The position numbers and the translations under genes were made by a program. The notes below the pieces were generated by a model. That model saw only the letters and a list, made by a program, of their open reading frames with translations, had not been told where the DNA came from and did not search any database. From assembly GCF_022376445.1 (NCBI RefSeq), contig NW_025954964.1, positions 868,001 to 932,000 of the forward strand: a DNA stretch of 64,000 bases, read 5' to 3'. This DNA is from Fomitopsis serialis (taxonomy: Eukaryota; Basidiomycota; Agaricomycetes; Polyporales; Fomitopsidaceae). This document shows positions 13,271 through 24,923 of this stretch, one piece after another; position 1 is the first letter of the stretch; each line of letters starts with the position of its first letter.

Positions 13271-14847
13271 TTAAGGGAGACTGGCAAAGCCGACAGCGTT
13301 CTGGTCGAAAGAGAAGACCGTGTAAACGTTCTTCATGAAGCTGTCGCCTAGCAGCCAGACGTTGGACCCCAAGCCAAGGTCTTGCCCGGCAAGAGCACCG
13401 ACACAGTTGCTCGACTTGCTGGAAACCTTTCCGAGGTTAAAGCTGCAAAGTTCTACGATGAGAATACGCCGTAGATGTTCGGGGGTTGACTTACTTCGCG
13501 GCGCTGACTGTCCAGCTCTTGCCGCCCCAGCTGAAGGCTACAGTTGGGACCTTGTTACAGGGGAACTGGTAGTAACCGTTCTGCGAATCGTACACCGATG
13601 CGCCGGGGATAGACTTGTAGAACTGCTGCACTGCGCTCGGGGGCCCGTACATGATCGTTGTCCCGCTATCAATGATCTATAGGAGTGCGTATAAGGGACA
13701 CTGAACAGTAATGCTCTGACAAGAACACTCACGGTCTGGAAACCGGTGTTGACGGCCTTGTTGTTTATCATCGTCTTCGCCCCCGAGATCTGCCAGTAAC
13801 CTGACCCAGTCACCGTGTGATACTCGGGCGAACCCTTGTACAGCGATGTATCGGTTCCACCGATGTAAAGCTCTGAACCAGAGCTGGCAAGTTTCATCCC
13901 GAATGCGGCGCTCGTGATGCTGCCCTGAGTCTTCGCTTGGTTCACGAACGGGGGCTGCCTGAGACTCGAGATGCTTTGGTAGGCCATACCAAGTATGCCA
14001 TCGATGGGGTCACCAGAGAAGCTGCTCGAAAGCGTCGTCACTGGCGAGAAATACTGTGCTGTCGACTTTATACCAGCGACGGTCACTGACAGGACGCATT
14101 AGCACTGAGTGAAGTACCGTGTTTGCGGGACATACCAGTATCCGTGTAAACGGGGCCAGAAACGGATGAGCCGTCGCCGTAATTGATCGTAAAAGTCCCC
14201 GACTTCTGTGCCGAAGTGGACGACGATCCGGCGGTGTACTTATCCTTCGACGTGCAAACGGAACTCGTGCAAGACGAAGATGGCACCCAGAGGTCGGAAG
14301 AGCCGGCTGGGTACCACATGAATACTGTATTAGCAATAAGATTCGGAGCAAAATACTCACTGTCGAAATCAATCAAGAACTTCTGCGCCGGGGTACCGAT
14401 GGAGATGTATCCGGCCCACTCCAGGTCACTCTCCTCATCAGTTGTTGGTTCCTTCTGACGCTTCTGGTGGTGGGTCGTCGCATTGTACAGCCGGAGCGGC
14501 CTGACTTCGGCGCCCTGTAGTAATCCTTAGAGTGTTATCAGGGAAAAACATGATGAACGTACTTCATTCATGCTGTCAGGATCGTTGTTCTGCAGGTTGA
14601 TCATATTCTGCCGGTGCTTACTGTCCATGATATGTGTCAGACAAACTTCCTTACATCCGGAGTCTACTCACTTATGGGTGTTGATTGTACTTTGAATAGC
14701 AGCTTCATGGTCGAATACCCCATCTTCAGCGGTAAGACCACTGCGCTTCGCAAAAGGGATCGAAGTCCCCGTGCGGCGCTCGAAGGGCGTCGCGCAGCTC
14801 AGTACCGCGAGGAACACGGTTGAGATGAGGGCGGCTTTGCGGAACAT
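13271..14847 (-). CDS. Secreted pepsin-like aspartic protease (A1 family, polyporopepsin-like)
   Basis: This is an extracellular acid endopeptidase. The ATG at 14847 begins a hydrophobic signal peptide (FRKAALISTVFLAVLSCA), followed by a propeptide with SIPFAKRSG and a KR site before the mature part. The mature enzyme has the first catalytic motif split by an intron (LIDFD, then TGSSDLWVPSS), the flap YGDGSSVSG, the substrate-fold segment DPIDGILGMAYQ, and the second catalytic motif IIDSGTTIMYGPP. It ends GDSFMKNVYTVFSFDQNAVGF. There are about seven introns. The size, around 410 residues, is normal for family A1. The closest relative in the window is the paralogue at 18035-19626, with near-identical motif spacing. 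A TATA element lies about 80 bases upstream. The product probably digests protein in decaying wood or soil at low pH. Confidence 0.95.
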
Positions 14848-14927
14848 GATGCGATGAAGTCGTAAGTTGCGAGGGTGTGTGTGTGTGCTTAGACGAATGA
14901 TGCGTTGCTCACCAAAGTCCTGCACGG

Positions 14928-14935
14928 TTTATATA
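14928..14935 (-). promoter_or_regulatory. TATA box of the minus-strand aspartic protease
   Basis: The minus strand reads TATATAAA, 81 bases or more upstream of the start codon at 14847, the usual distance for a fungal TATA element with a short leader. Confidence 0.6.
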
Positions 14936-15737
14936 CCTTTGGTCAGAAGCCACGGAGGTGCGGATGCCATGATGTGAATGGCGGTTCGGATGGGCCAGAG
15001 CAGCGGAATGATCGAATATCGGCAGCGGATGCAAAGTCATCCTGTGGTATAGCGGAAGCGGTGTAAGTGCTGCATCCGCATCCGTTTCCGGGTGCGACTG
15101 CTTGGAGCCGTCGCGGCATGGCCTCCGTGCCAGCATTGCGACTACCAGCATAACCGGGAAATTCACTACACATCCGGGATCATCAAGCGACGACTCACAT
15201 TTCGGAGGCGTTAAGCCACTTTGATAATGTTAAGCCTACACTTTCGAGCTCGATGCGTTAGCACAGTCAATCACGAAATCTGGAGGCATGAAGACATCAT
15301 TCAAGGCATTGACATCTATTACTCTTGTGGGAAACGTATGAAGGGTGTCATGGGATGAACAAGCGCAAGTTCGAACATGGACCGACGGGATCGAGAAGAT
15401 ACGAGCAGAATTCGACCTAGCTGGGACTATATGTACTAGTACTCATGTCTTCGGCTTACGGTCGTCATGTAGGAGTTTGTGCATGTGGTCTGTACTGCGT
15501 GCGCAAAGGCGCTTGAAGTCCAAGGAAAACCTAGGTATCGATGTCTCTCTAGTGATATGACACCGGACTTTAGGAGAGTTGACGTGGCAGGCGGCACCAG
15601 AAAGGCAGGCGGCCTTCCCTCTTCGGCTGTCTGTGGCGGCAGTGTGGCCTGCCCACGTTTCGATCATCAAGGCGGCGCTAAAACCCAGGACACCGTGACC
15701 GCGCTGCCACAAACGCACTGATTCCTGCCCTCTTACC
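14936..15737. other. Divergent promoter region
   Basis: This region separates the aspartic protease (-) from the signal peptide peptidase gene (+). It should hold both promoters. A GATAA core lies near 15221, a possible site for an AreA-type factor. No gene was recognised. Confidence 0.55.
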
Positions 15738-17295
15738 ATGTCCGCCGAGACGGATTGGGACCTCATATCCTCATATGCAGGACTCTTAAGTCTAGCGACA
15801 CTGTCTATTTACGCTGGTTCGCTCGGATCTGTGACAGTGAGTCTCTTTCCGGCCGTACCGCAGTTGACCGCTTGACTCGTCGGTAAGTTGCGAAAACATC
15901 CGCAAGAAAAGGGAGCAACAGCCGTAGACTCGGAGGAAGACGAGGAAGAGATACCCGATCGTCTGACGTCGCAGGATGCATACTTGTTTCCCGTTGTGAG
16001 TCGCGCGCCTTTCGACGTCCACTGCATTGAAGTGTCTCAACCCATTGCAGATCGGGTCGGTGGTACTCTTTGGTCTATATCTCGTGGTGAAATATTTTGG
16101 GAAGGAGTGGATAAACTGGCTGCTTCAATGGTATTTCACATTTGCGGGCATTGGCAGTGTGGGCAAGGTGTGCATACCTCTCCGTATTTTGCGCCCGCAT
16201 CGCCTTTATGGGTTCCCTAGTCACTTGTTTCGCTGGCAAGATGGACAATAGGGAAAGGAAGATGGCGAAAACTCGAGCGAATACAATTCCTTTGTCTCAA
16301 GGGCAGGCGAGGTCAGTTTATGCCATTCTGACCTAGGCGTTGCTTGACACTCTGCAGAGCTCGTCTCGTTCTCGCTGCGTGCCCCGTCGTTTATTCTTAT
16401 CCCTCTCGGTGCACTCCCATCTATTATGTATAACTTCGGCCCGGGTACGACTCGCAGGTCCGGCCTGCTGACGGACATCCTGGCCCTCTCGTTTGCGCAT
16501 AACGCGATTTCGCTCATGAAGATAGACTCCTTTCAGACGGGATGCGTGCTCCTATCTGGATTATTCCTGTACGATATATGGTGGGTGTTTGGGACTGATG
16601 TGGTAAGCAAACATATCCATCGCTGGGACCGCGCAGACATGTCACATCAGCTCACGTCTTCTCTGCATTGATAGATGGTCGCGGTGGCAACCACACTCGA
16701 CGTTCCGATCAAGATTCTCTGGCCCAAGTCTCTCAATTTCTCCACTGAGCGGGGTTTTACCATGCTCGGTCTAGGCGACATCGTTGTACCCGGGATGTTT
16801 ATCGCTCTAGCTCTGCGCTACGACTATCACAGATCAGAGACGGCAGTTCATGGCTCGTCGTTCAGCAAACCGTACTTCTACGCTGGTCTATTGGCGTACG
16901 TCGCCGGCCTCATGACGACTATGGGAGTCATGCATTTCTTTGGACATGCACAACCGGCTTTGCTGTACCTAAGGCGAGTTTCAATGACATCATCGTTTAT
17001 CAGCATTATACTGACCATTCATCTCAGCCCTGCATGCATGATCTCTTTCTTCGTAACTGCACTCGCTCAGGGCGACTTCACGCATGCATGGGCATGGTCT
17101 GACGAAGCGGAGAAACCGAAGACTGACGAAGGCAAGACAGAAACCCCCGCGAGTGGTGTCGATCCAAGGCCCACTGAAGCGGCGGCGGATGACACAAATG
17201 CTCCAGTCGATGGAGGTCAAGACAAGACAGGTCATGATTCGGACGAACGTCGAAGGCACGAAAATGTCGAAGACGGACAGAGGCTAGCGCATTGA
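15738..17295 (+). CDS. Signal peptide peptidase (intramembrane aspartyl protease, A22B)
   Basis: This multi-pass membrane protease cleaves leftover signal peptides and tail-anchored segments inside the ER membrane. Seven exons (15738-15836, 15888-15995, 16051-16167, 16221-16311, 16358-16602, 16675-16973, 17028-17295) give 408 residues with consistent phases. The first catalytic Asp lies in LFLYDIWWVFGTDV, the second in MLGLGDIVVPGMF, and the family PAL motif is in QPALLYLSPAC. Several hydrophobic helices surround them. The C-terminus is a charged cytosolic tail rich in Lys, Glu and Asp, without an obvious KKXX retrieval signal. The last intron has a GC donor (16974) rather than GT; only that choice keeps PALLYLSPAC in frame. 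The neighbours on both sides are pepsin-type aspartic proteases, an unrelated fold. Confidence 0.95.
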
Positions 17296-18034
17296 CAGAG
17301 TGTAAGACGGTCTTGGCAATGCACTCATAGACACTATCTTCCCGACTGTAACATATTTATCGTAAGTTAGTGAACGATTGCAGAAGCGTCGAGCGAGCCC
17401 TTGGCGGGAGTGGCGACGGTCATGACGCGGTCATGTGACATTTGCTACTGAGTCAACCCGGGCAAGTCAAAGGCAAGTTCCCGGGTCGTTTTTCGGCCGT
17501 GCAAGGCTCCTGCTTCCGTTATCCACTCTTCCACTCGTGCCATCCGCTTTCCTCTCCGCGTCAGTACTCGACATGCTGGATAGTGTTCGGGCAAGATCCG
17601 CGACGGCTCAGGCTGTGTTACTTGTGGTCCGAATGCGCGCTGATGTCTCTGCCTCCAGATCGTCCGCACTGATTATCACTGCAGGTATAGTTACTCATTT
17701 TTGCGGCTACCATGCTCCATCGCTTGTTCACATATTTCTTTGGATATCATCGCAGCAAGTGTCTGGACATCTTGGAGTGTGCCAGTCTGGATTGTAATCG
17801 GACACGGATGCCATCCGAGTCGTAAGCCGTGCGACGGACTAAGGACGTACAGGCGCTTCCATATCCGTGTTTCCGTTATGGATCATCTCATAGCGCTTGA
17901 AAATGCCGTTTCCGACTTACTGGCTGCTCTTCCGAGTATGCATAAATACAGGGACGAATTCGACGGTAGACATCCAATTTCAGTACACCGACTACTCCGC
18001 GTCTCGTCACTACCTCCAACAATTCTTTGACAGG
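17296..18034. other. Intergenic: SPP 3' UTR and protease promoter
   Basis: No gene was recognised. A TATA-like ATAAATA at 17942-17948 lies about 87 bases before the next start codon and probably directs it. Confidence 0.55.
17942..17948 (+). promoter_or_regulatory. TATA-like box of the plus-strand aspartic protease
   Basis: ATAAATA occurs about 90 bases upstream of the ATG at 18035, matching the spacing seen at the paralogous gene. Confidence 0.45.
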
Positions 18035-19626
18035 ATGTTCTCGAAGTCTACACTCGTTGTTATGGTCACCCTGGCACTCCTTGGCTCTGCAACTCCCGTT
18101 GACCGGGAACAGGGCACCGTCATCCCCTTTGCTAAGCGAAGCGGGTTCACTACAGCGGATGATGTCTTCGATCATGAGAACGCCATCCTAAGCACGCTTC
18201 GCACCCACAAGTACGCACCTCGAAATAATGTCCCGTGTGAATCAGCTAATTGATTCCTTGCACACAGCAAACATCGTCAGAACATCATCAATCTTCAGCA
18301 AAATGATCCTGACAATATGAACGAGGTACGTCACTTGGGAGATAGGTACTATTAACCTGCTCACTTCGCTCTTGTTTAGGGTGCATCCATCAAACCCATC
18401 CGCGCCTACGACGCTCCTGGATCGCACGAAAAGCGCCAGAAGGAAACTACCGTCGATGAGAACAGTGATCTTGAATGGGCTGGTTCCATCTCCATCGGAA
18501 CTCCCGGAACCAATTTCTTGATTGACTTTGACAGTACGTCCATACTGTGCCCACGGCATATACTTTCCGCCGGCTGACTGAGGTTTGCAGCTGGTTCGGC
18601 GGATCTTTGGGTCCCTTCCTCGAACTGCACGAGTGCCGCATGCGATACCAAGAACAAATATCTTGCCGTACCGTCATCGACCTCTCAACGCAAGGCAGGA
18701 TCTTTCTCCATTCATTATGGAGATGGATCCACGGGTTCAGGACCTGTATTCACGGATACTGGTGTGTTTGGGCTTTATTCAGACGTCCAGAACGGTGCAC
18801 TAACATTTCGTAGTCACGGTGGCAGGTATCCAATCCAACGGCCAATACTTCTCAGCTGTCACCACACTGTCGGACAAGTTCAAGCCAGACCCCATTGACG
18901 GTATCCTGGGCATGGGGTACCAAAAATTGTCCAGTATCGGGCAGCCCCCCTTCGTGAACCAAGCGAAGACGCAGGGCAGCATCAAAGATGCTGTCTTCGG
19001 TATGAAGCTTTCGAGCGCGGGCTCCGAACTATACCTGGGAGGAACCGACACGTCACAATATAACGGGGCCATCGAGTACCATCCCGTCTCCGGCTCCGGA
19101 TACTGGCAGATATCGGACGCGAAGGCCATCGTGAACGGCAAGACTACCAACACGGGGTTCCAAACTGTACGCAGACACCTATCTATTGAGATACTTGACC
19201 TCACGTGGCTCGGTGCATAGGTCATCGACAGTGGCACGACTATCATGTACGGCCCCCCGAGCGCTGTGGCCTCGTTCTACGAGTCCGTGCCCGGAGCATC
19301 CATGTTCGACTCCGAGAACGGTTTCTACCAGTTCCCATGCGATTCTGTCCCTACCGTTGCTTTCAACTGGGGAGGAAAGGATTGGACAGTCAGCGCCGAG
19401 AAGTAAGCTAGCCAGCGTAGCCCTCTCAAACAATATGCTGACCATAGTTCGCAGCTTTAACCTCCGCCAGACCTCACCCACGTCAAACTACTGCGTCGGT
19501 GCTCTTGCAGGCCAAGATTTAGGTCTCGGAAATGATGTTTGGCTGCTCGGCGACAGTTTCATGAAGAACGCCTACTCGGTGTTCTCCTTTGACCAGAATT
19601 CCGTCGGGTTCGCGGACTTGTCGTAA
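18035..19626 (+). CDS. Secreted pepsin-like aspartic protease, second paralogue
   Basis: This is an extracellular acid endopeptidase of family A1, paralogous to the gene at 13271-14847 but on the opposite strand. It begins with a signal peptide (SKSTLVVMVTLALLGSA) and a propeptide with VIPFAKRSGFTT. A dibasic site follows (GSHEKRQKE). The first catalytic motif is split by an intron (LIDFD, then TGSADLWVPSS). The flap is HYGDGSTGSG and the second motif is VIDSGTTIMYGPP. It ends GDSFMKNAYSVFSFDQNSVGF. Intron positions mirror the paralogue, so the pair arose by gene duplication with inversion or by an inverted rearrangement around the signal peptide peptidase gene. No damage is visible, so both copies look functional. 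AreA-type control is plausible for secreted proteases but is not shown by the sequence. Confidence 0.95.
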
Positions 19627-20197
19627 ATCGGGAAGCCTTTCTCTGCCGCATTACACCATGTTGTATGCTCCTAGGAGGAGTTAGGTACCTGATATCACCC
19701 ATGCAAAAATGGAAAATTGTGTTGTCACTGTTTGTGGCATGCAATAACATGACTTCGTTTGAGCCAGTGCCATGTGCGGGCGCCCGACTTCACTTTGACT
19801 TTGGAGATGTCTCCCGCAAACAACGCCTCTAACTGCCAGCCATCCTGAAGGACCCTGCTCAAGCCGTCCTCCTTTCCGCCTGCTGAAGGCCTATCTGTTC
19901 TGTGATCGAAACGGCAACGTTTCAACACATTGTTTCATCACTCGACTTCGGCTTTCTGTTCCTCAGTTCGTCTTATCCCGGGGATGTCAAACGCACGGGT
20001 ATGTCATCTCGATCAGAGAAGTGTGTAGGTCAACAGTGGGCACAATCCAACGCTATTCCGCTCAACTGCTTCCCTACGACTAAGGCAAGCACCACATCGG
20101 TTCCATGTCCGAGCACTGTAGATGTCGACGTCATCAGCTTCCGATTGTTTCAGCCCCCACTAGAAGGAACGCTTACCTGCGGGCACTCGAGGGACGT
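19627..20197. other. Intergenic, converging 3' ends
   Basis: The region lies between the protease stop codon (+) and the micro-gene stop codon (-). No gene or clear repeat was found. Confidence 0.6.
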
Positions 20198-20348
20198 CTA
20201 CTTGCTCTTCGGGGGCTCGGCGCAGCCGCACGCGGGGTAGGTGCAGGAGCCGCCGTTGGCCTGTACGTTAGCGCAGGTGGCCTTGTCCTGCCGCATTGTT
20301 CAGTCATTGTACCTCTAATTCAGGGCCTGAAGTGATACTCACAGACAT
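20198..20348 (-). CDS. Four-cysteine 31-residue micropeptide, copy 1 (metallothionein-like candidate)
   Basis: This gene is only visible after splicing. Exon 1 (20348-20343) encodes just Met-Ser. A 55-base GT-AG intron follows. Exon 2 (20287-20198) encodes 29 residues and a TAG stop. The peptide starts MSDKATCANVQANGG, continues SCTYPACGCAEPP and ends KSK. Cysteines are at positions 7, 17, 22 and 24, including a CXC pair, which suggests thiol-metal binding. There is no signal peptide, so it should be cytosolic. The copy at 25533-25683 encodes exactly the same peptide with different codons and a different stop, so selection has kept the protein. Function is inferred: a small metal-binding or thiol-stress peptide is most likely. 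It is not a mating pheromone, because no C-terminal CaaX box is present. Confidence 0.8.
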
Positions 20349-20433
20349 TGTGATTGATATGCGAGTAGAGGAGTTGTCGAGTGATGAGTGGGTTGTGTAG
20401 TCGTGCTATGGTCTACGGGTGCGCATGCGCTCC

Positions 20434-20440
20434 TCTTATA
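20434..20440 (-). promoter_or_regulatory. TATA box of micropeptide gene copy 1
   Basis: The minus strand reads TACGAGCCCTATAAGAGGAG here, 86 bases upstream of the start codon. The same block, with TATAAAA, precedes copy 2 at the same distance. Confidence 0.75.
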
Positions 20441-20511
20441 GGGCTCGTAGGTTGCACACGCGTTCATGGTCCGACCACCGTGATCTTGTAATCGGTATTC
20501 GGAGATGTATC

Positions 20512-20516
20512 ATTGG
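20512..20516 (-). promoter_or_regulatory. CCAAT box of micropeptide gene copy 1
   Basis: CCAAT on the minus strand lies 72 bases upstream of the TATA element. Copy 2 has the same element 74 bases upstream of its own TATA, in similar flanking sequence, so spacing and order are conserved. Confidence 0.6.
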
Positions 20517-21469
20517 TCGACCTCCGTCCAGTGAAAGAGAGCGCGTTGGTAAGATGCCATTTGGTGTGGTAGATTTTCTAAGACGGCCGCCGGAGTGGCA
20601 TCGAGGGAAGGATCGGATTCATAACTGCAGTCCTCTCATTCGTGGCCGCAAGAACTATGCGGACAGGCCTGAAATGTGGCCGGCATGTAGGATCGTCTCA
20701 AAATCCGTAAAGCCCGAAGGATGCATGTGTCGTGTCTGCCCGGTGCATTCGCCGCGGACCGCTCATGTGTTCTACCTTCACATCATTGTCGCCAAGTTCC
20801 TCTTCCTGTGACCGGTGGTGACGGGGAGGTCGGCCCTCTGTTAACAATCATGATCTCTCGTCGGCACCGGACAACTCACTGGCTCGCACATGAGGCGTTG
20901 GATCATTGACTTGTTCATCGCTGTGGGGTTTCTGCGTCCTCCCCGAAAAGGGTGCTGGCCGCCAGCGTCATGAGGCAGGCGGTTGCTGTAGGTTCCCGAC
21001 CCTGTGTCATGTATCCTTGCGAGACATCTTGTGCAAGCCGGAAGCCATAGGCGACCTACTGACCGCGAATTCCGAATATCATAGGTGAAGCTCCGACACT
21101 GCAGTGACACGAGCCATATATTCCAATTCCGAATAAGAGCGAGATGCCGACGCAGGAGGCGTTTCATGGAGAGTTCAGTCGCCCATCGTCTTCAGTCCCG
21201 AATGTGTACAGACCACGGCTCTGCAGTTGGTCGCATCGGGAGGACGCATGATATCAGTGTATTAGGGGGTTTCCCATAATGGCAGGAAGGAAGCGTGGAC
21301 GGTGATTGGCTAGACCGCGGGGGCGCGATGCGAATTCGGAATGTGGGTTTGGCGCGCAGGGATGACGGTGCACTTGGCCATTCTTTGCTCATGGCCGTGC
21401 GAGAAGATGTGCATGCATTTTTCAGCCCGTGCTTCGCTGAATCGTCACTCGGCGCGGCCTCAATACCAC
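20517..21469. other. Intergenic between divergent promoters
   Basis: No gene was recognised on either strand. The region separates the copy-1 promoter (-) from the TATA box of the anion exporter gene (+). Confidence 0.55.
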
Positions 21470-21476
21470 TATAAAG
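21470..21476 (+). promoter_or_regulatory. TATA box of the anion exporter gene
   Basis: TATAAAG lies 100 bases upstream of the ATG at 21576, a normal fungal arrangement. Confidence 0.6.
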
Positions 21477-21575
21477 TTGCTGCTCGCCACAGTCCAGCCG
21501 CACCCTAGCATCGACGGACTTCCTCATACGCTATTGTGTAATTGGCAAGTCTCTCGAACATCGCCTCTCGCCCTG

Positions 21576-23207
21576 ATGTCATCTTGCCAAACATCTCATC
21601 CAGGACCAACGCCTCTGCTTCTCCCTCGAAAACTTTGGAAGACATGGCCAGACCGCATTCGGTATGTCACGCGTCCCGGTATAAGTCGCATATCCCTTCG
21701 TGCTGAAGCTCATCCAAACCAATGTCAGACATTTTACACCGATATGGTTCGCAGTAGTCATGGGCACTGGTGCCGTGTCAGCCCTGCTGAACAACTTCCC
21801 GTATGGGCAAGACAATGACAACTTCAGGATCGCTGGCTGTGTCTGGTTCATTCTCAATCTTGCCATATTCATCTTCGCATGTGTGTGTTCTCTGCTACGA
21901 TATATCATGTATCCAGAGGTTAGCCCTCGTCCATTTCTGTGTAATTGTACTGAGTTCTCTCCAGATGTTCTGGCTGATGCTCGGCCACACGTCACAAAGT
22001 CTTTACATCGGCTGCTTCCCCATGGGTATCACGACATTAATCAACTCTGCCCTGGTGTGTAACCTTGTGCTCCGTGTCTCAGAATTGACTTGAATAATAC
22101 TATTCAAGGCACTGAACCAGAACTGGGGATTTGGAGGCAAGGGCTTCTTGTATGTGTTATGGGGCTGCTGGTGGATTGACTCTGCCATCTCCTATCTCAT
22201 CGCATTCGGAATGCTTTACACAATGTACGTACGTCACTCGCACATCTACGCTGAGGTCAGCTTACCCGGTGCATCAGGACCGTCCGGCATGAGCACTCGC
22301 TCTCGAATATGGCGGCCGTATGGCTTCTGCCCGTGGTCACTCTAGTCGTCGCGTCGTCTACAGGTGGTCTACTGGCGGCTGCTCTCACCCCGCACTCCCA
22401 TACACTCGCATTGGTCTCGACAGCCTTCTCCTTCGTTATGGTTGCGATGGGGGTCTCCTTCGCCCTCATGATGATCACGATCTACCTCCTCCGCCTCATA
22501 GTCCACAGCGTGCCTGACCCAGGCTTGATCCTCTCCGCGTTCATCGTCCTCGGTCCGCTCGGACAGGGCGGCTTCTCCCTGCTCATCAACGGCACGAACA
22601 TCTCCGAGCTCCTCCCGCTGCACATTGGCCCGGAGTTCCCGGATTCCGCGCTCGCAGGCCAGATGATTTTCGCAGTGTGTTTCTGCGCGGCGTACGCGCT
22701 GTGGGCCATCGGCATCGCATGGATAGTCGTTGCGGTGTGCTCGATCTACCATGTTGTCGTGGTGCGCCGGACCAGAATCTCATTCAACATGGGTTACTGG
22801 GGCATGATTTTCCCGAATGGCGTCTTTGCGATGCTGACCATCGAGCTGTCAAGGGTACTGCAGAGCCCTTTCTTCAGGATCATCGGTTCACTCTGGTCCG
22901 GTAAGCTCCGTCACATTAGTGCCCATGCACAGAACTGACTGGACGGATGTCGTCAGCGCTGACGTTCCTCATCTGGGGCTATGTCTTTCTGCGGAGCATC
23001 CCGCCCTTCATCGACGGCTCACTCTTCATGGCGCCCTGTCTCCCGGACGGTCGGACGCGCCAGCAGCTGCTTCCCACCTCACAGATACACTTGCACGCCC
23101 CTCAAGCGCCCTGCTCCCCGGACATTGTCCCACACTCCCCTCCGCACGGCGAGAAGCTCTACGTGTCTCATCCTTCCGCGAAGTCTTCCGCGCGTGAATA
23201 TCCATAA
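21576..23207 (+). CDS. SLAC1/TehA-family anion exporter, SSU1-like sulfite efflux pump
   Basis: This is a plasma-membrane transporter of the tellurite-resistance/dicarboxylate family, which in fungi includes the sulfite pump Ssu1 and malate permeases. After a short hydrophilic start (SSCQTSHPGPTPLLLPRKLW) it shows the family's opening signature RHFTPIWFAVVMGTGAVSAL. About ten hydrophobic helices follow, including the segments WFILNLAIFIFACVCSLL, LYVLWGCWWIDSAISYLI and SFALMMITIYLLRLIV. The later loop GPLGQGGFSLLINGT and the helix FNMGYWGMIFPNGVFAMLT are typical of the Ssu1 branch. The tail is hydrophilic. Several short introns are needed; the one at about 22223-22277 joins LYTMTVRHEHSLS. Sulfite rather than malate as substrate is inferred from overall resemblance, not from a diagnostic residue. 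It lies between the two micropeptide copies. Confidence 0.85.
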
Positions 23208-23983
23208 CCCCTGTGCCAAGGGCGCACACGATGGCTGGCGCGATCGTCGTGGGGAGTAGAGGGTCGGGCGATGGGGCGTAAGTCGTTGATGACTGTCCTT
23301 ACGCATAACGACTTCTACTTTCCTGTGTTGCTCTTTGATTTCATGACACGACTTTGTACGACGTTACGGATATCTTATGCGCACCATTGAATGGTATGTT
23401 CAATCCAGTTCGTCCCTAAACATAACGATAGTGGCTTCTTATAATTGACTTTTTCCTTTACGCAGGGCTCCTCGGTAGCTGTTCTTGCCATTTGCACGTC
23501 GCATTCAGGGCTTTCGATCGAGTATGTATCTCAATGCTCGTGCGCTACACTCGGCTGACTGTGTATAGTGTCGCAATGGTTGGTGGGTTATGCAGTGTAA
23601 AGTGCCGGTAGATATACCTGGGACCAAAGACCGGACTACTGTGGAGTCTTGATAGGGCCAATGAAGACTTCCTGGCCAGACACACGGCCAGATCTCGCTT
23701 GGCCGTAATTTATGACGAATGCGAGTGGATTATATACGTGGCTGTAACGAAATTGCAGTTGATTCACATGTATACATGATCTTGGCAAGGCTGCAATGTC
23801 ATTATTACCTGAGATATGGGGGCGACGCGATCTACAGCCCAGACGATGATCATCAAAATCATGGAGGAAATGATACAACGTGTCAGTGGTGGACGTTGAG
23901 TACAAGGATCATAGCAGGATAGCACGACAGCAAAACGGAGAGACATTACAGACAGTAAGCGCAGACCAAAATCTAATTGTACA
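23208..23983. other. Intergenic, converging 3' ends
   Basis: AT-rich sequence between the exporter (+) and an unknown gene (-). No gene was recognised. Confidence 0.6.
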
Positions 23984-24923
23984 TCACTCGACCCGAGCAG
24001 CGTAGATCTCCCGGAACTTGTCCTCAGATAGTGTCACCTTCCTCGCCCGTTCACCATCCGGATCCTTCGCGGTTAGATGCTTGATAATATACTCAACACC
24101 GTCGTCTAGCGAGGTCAACACGCTGGTGACCATGCAGGTGCGGGCGCGGGGCATTGTGGGCGTCTTGTACTCGAATGTGGTTCCGAGCAAGGAACCGTCA
24201 GCGATGTTCGGGAGCAGCTTTGGCTTTGAAGCGGTGTCCCTTGACCTGGGACGAGCTGGATGGTTGAGAAATTCGGGCTCGGAGTCTTGGTAAGCCCGGG
24301 CACAATCAGTGCTATACACGCGTGTGAGCCATGCGCGCAGGAAGACCGACTTGGGGTACGTACAGCTTCCGGGTGATAGTGGGGTGCAGCCTGCCAATGA
24401 CATCCAGGTCCCTCATGCACGGCTCATTGCAGTTCAACAGGTCTGATACGCTGAAAGCGGCGAACGTGACGATCCAATGGCTGTGGCGAGGAGCATGAGC
24501 GCTGAACGACGAAGACCAATTGCATGCAACAACTGCAACTCACTCTTCTGTCGTCATCTCTGCGTCTGGTTTGCAGTGTGACCTAATCACCTCCTCTATC
24601 CATTCGATGTAACCGTCCCTTCCTTCAGCGTAGTTCCTCGGGCCTTGCCACCGCGAGAACTCTGGGTCCTTGATCCAACGATCCAGAGCCCGTGTGTAAG
24701 ACGAAGCGAACCCCTCCGGCGTCTTCTCTCTGAGACGGATATAATGGGCATGCTCTTCCCAGAGGCACCCATATTTGATGAGTTGGTCAGACAGTCGTTT
24801 CTCCTGCTCAGCCTGCGATGCTTGACGCGCCATGGCGCGAGATACGGAGGATCGCGCGGTGAGTGGCGCAGAGCGCGTTGGGGGCTTAGACACTCGATGA
24901 GATGCGCGACGCGACGCAGGCAT
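23984..24923 (-). CDS. Unknown 274-residue protein
   Basis: Three exons (24923-24544, 24480-24364, 24311-23984) join in consistent phase to 274 residues. I do not recognise the family. The N-terminus is basic and Ser/Arg-rich (PASRRASHRVSKPPTRSAPL), which could be a disordered or organelle-targeting segment. A helical charged part follows (QASQAEQEKRLSDQLIKYG, then WEEHAHYIRLREKTPEGFAS). The middle exon is compact and hydrophobic (HWIVTFAAFSVSDLLNC). The C-terminal part includes TSVLTSLDDGVEYIIKHLTA and ends in a charged helix. No membrane segment or signal peptide is evident. Clean splice sites and preserved phases across three exons argue for a real gene. Its neighbours are the anion exporter and micropeptide copy 2; no functional link is visible. 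Confidence 0.75.

Noticed and set aside
20198..20348. Reading the micropeptide as a mating pheromone precursor
   Set aside because: It has no C-terminal CaaX farnesylation motif, and its cysteines are internal.
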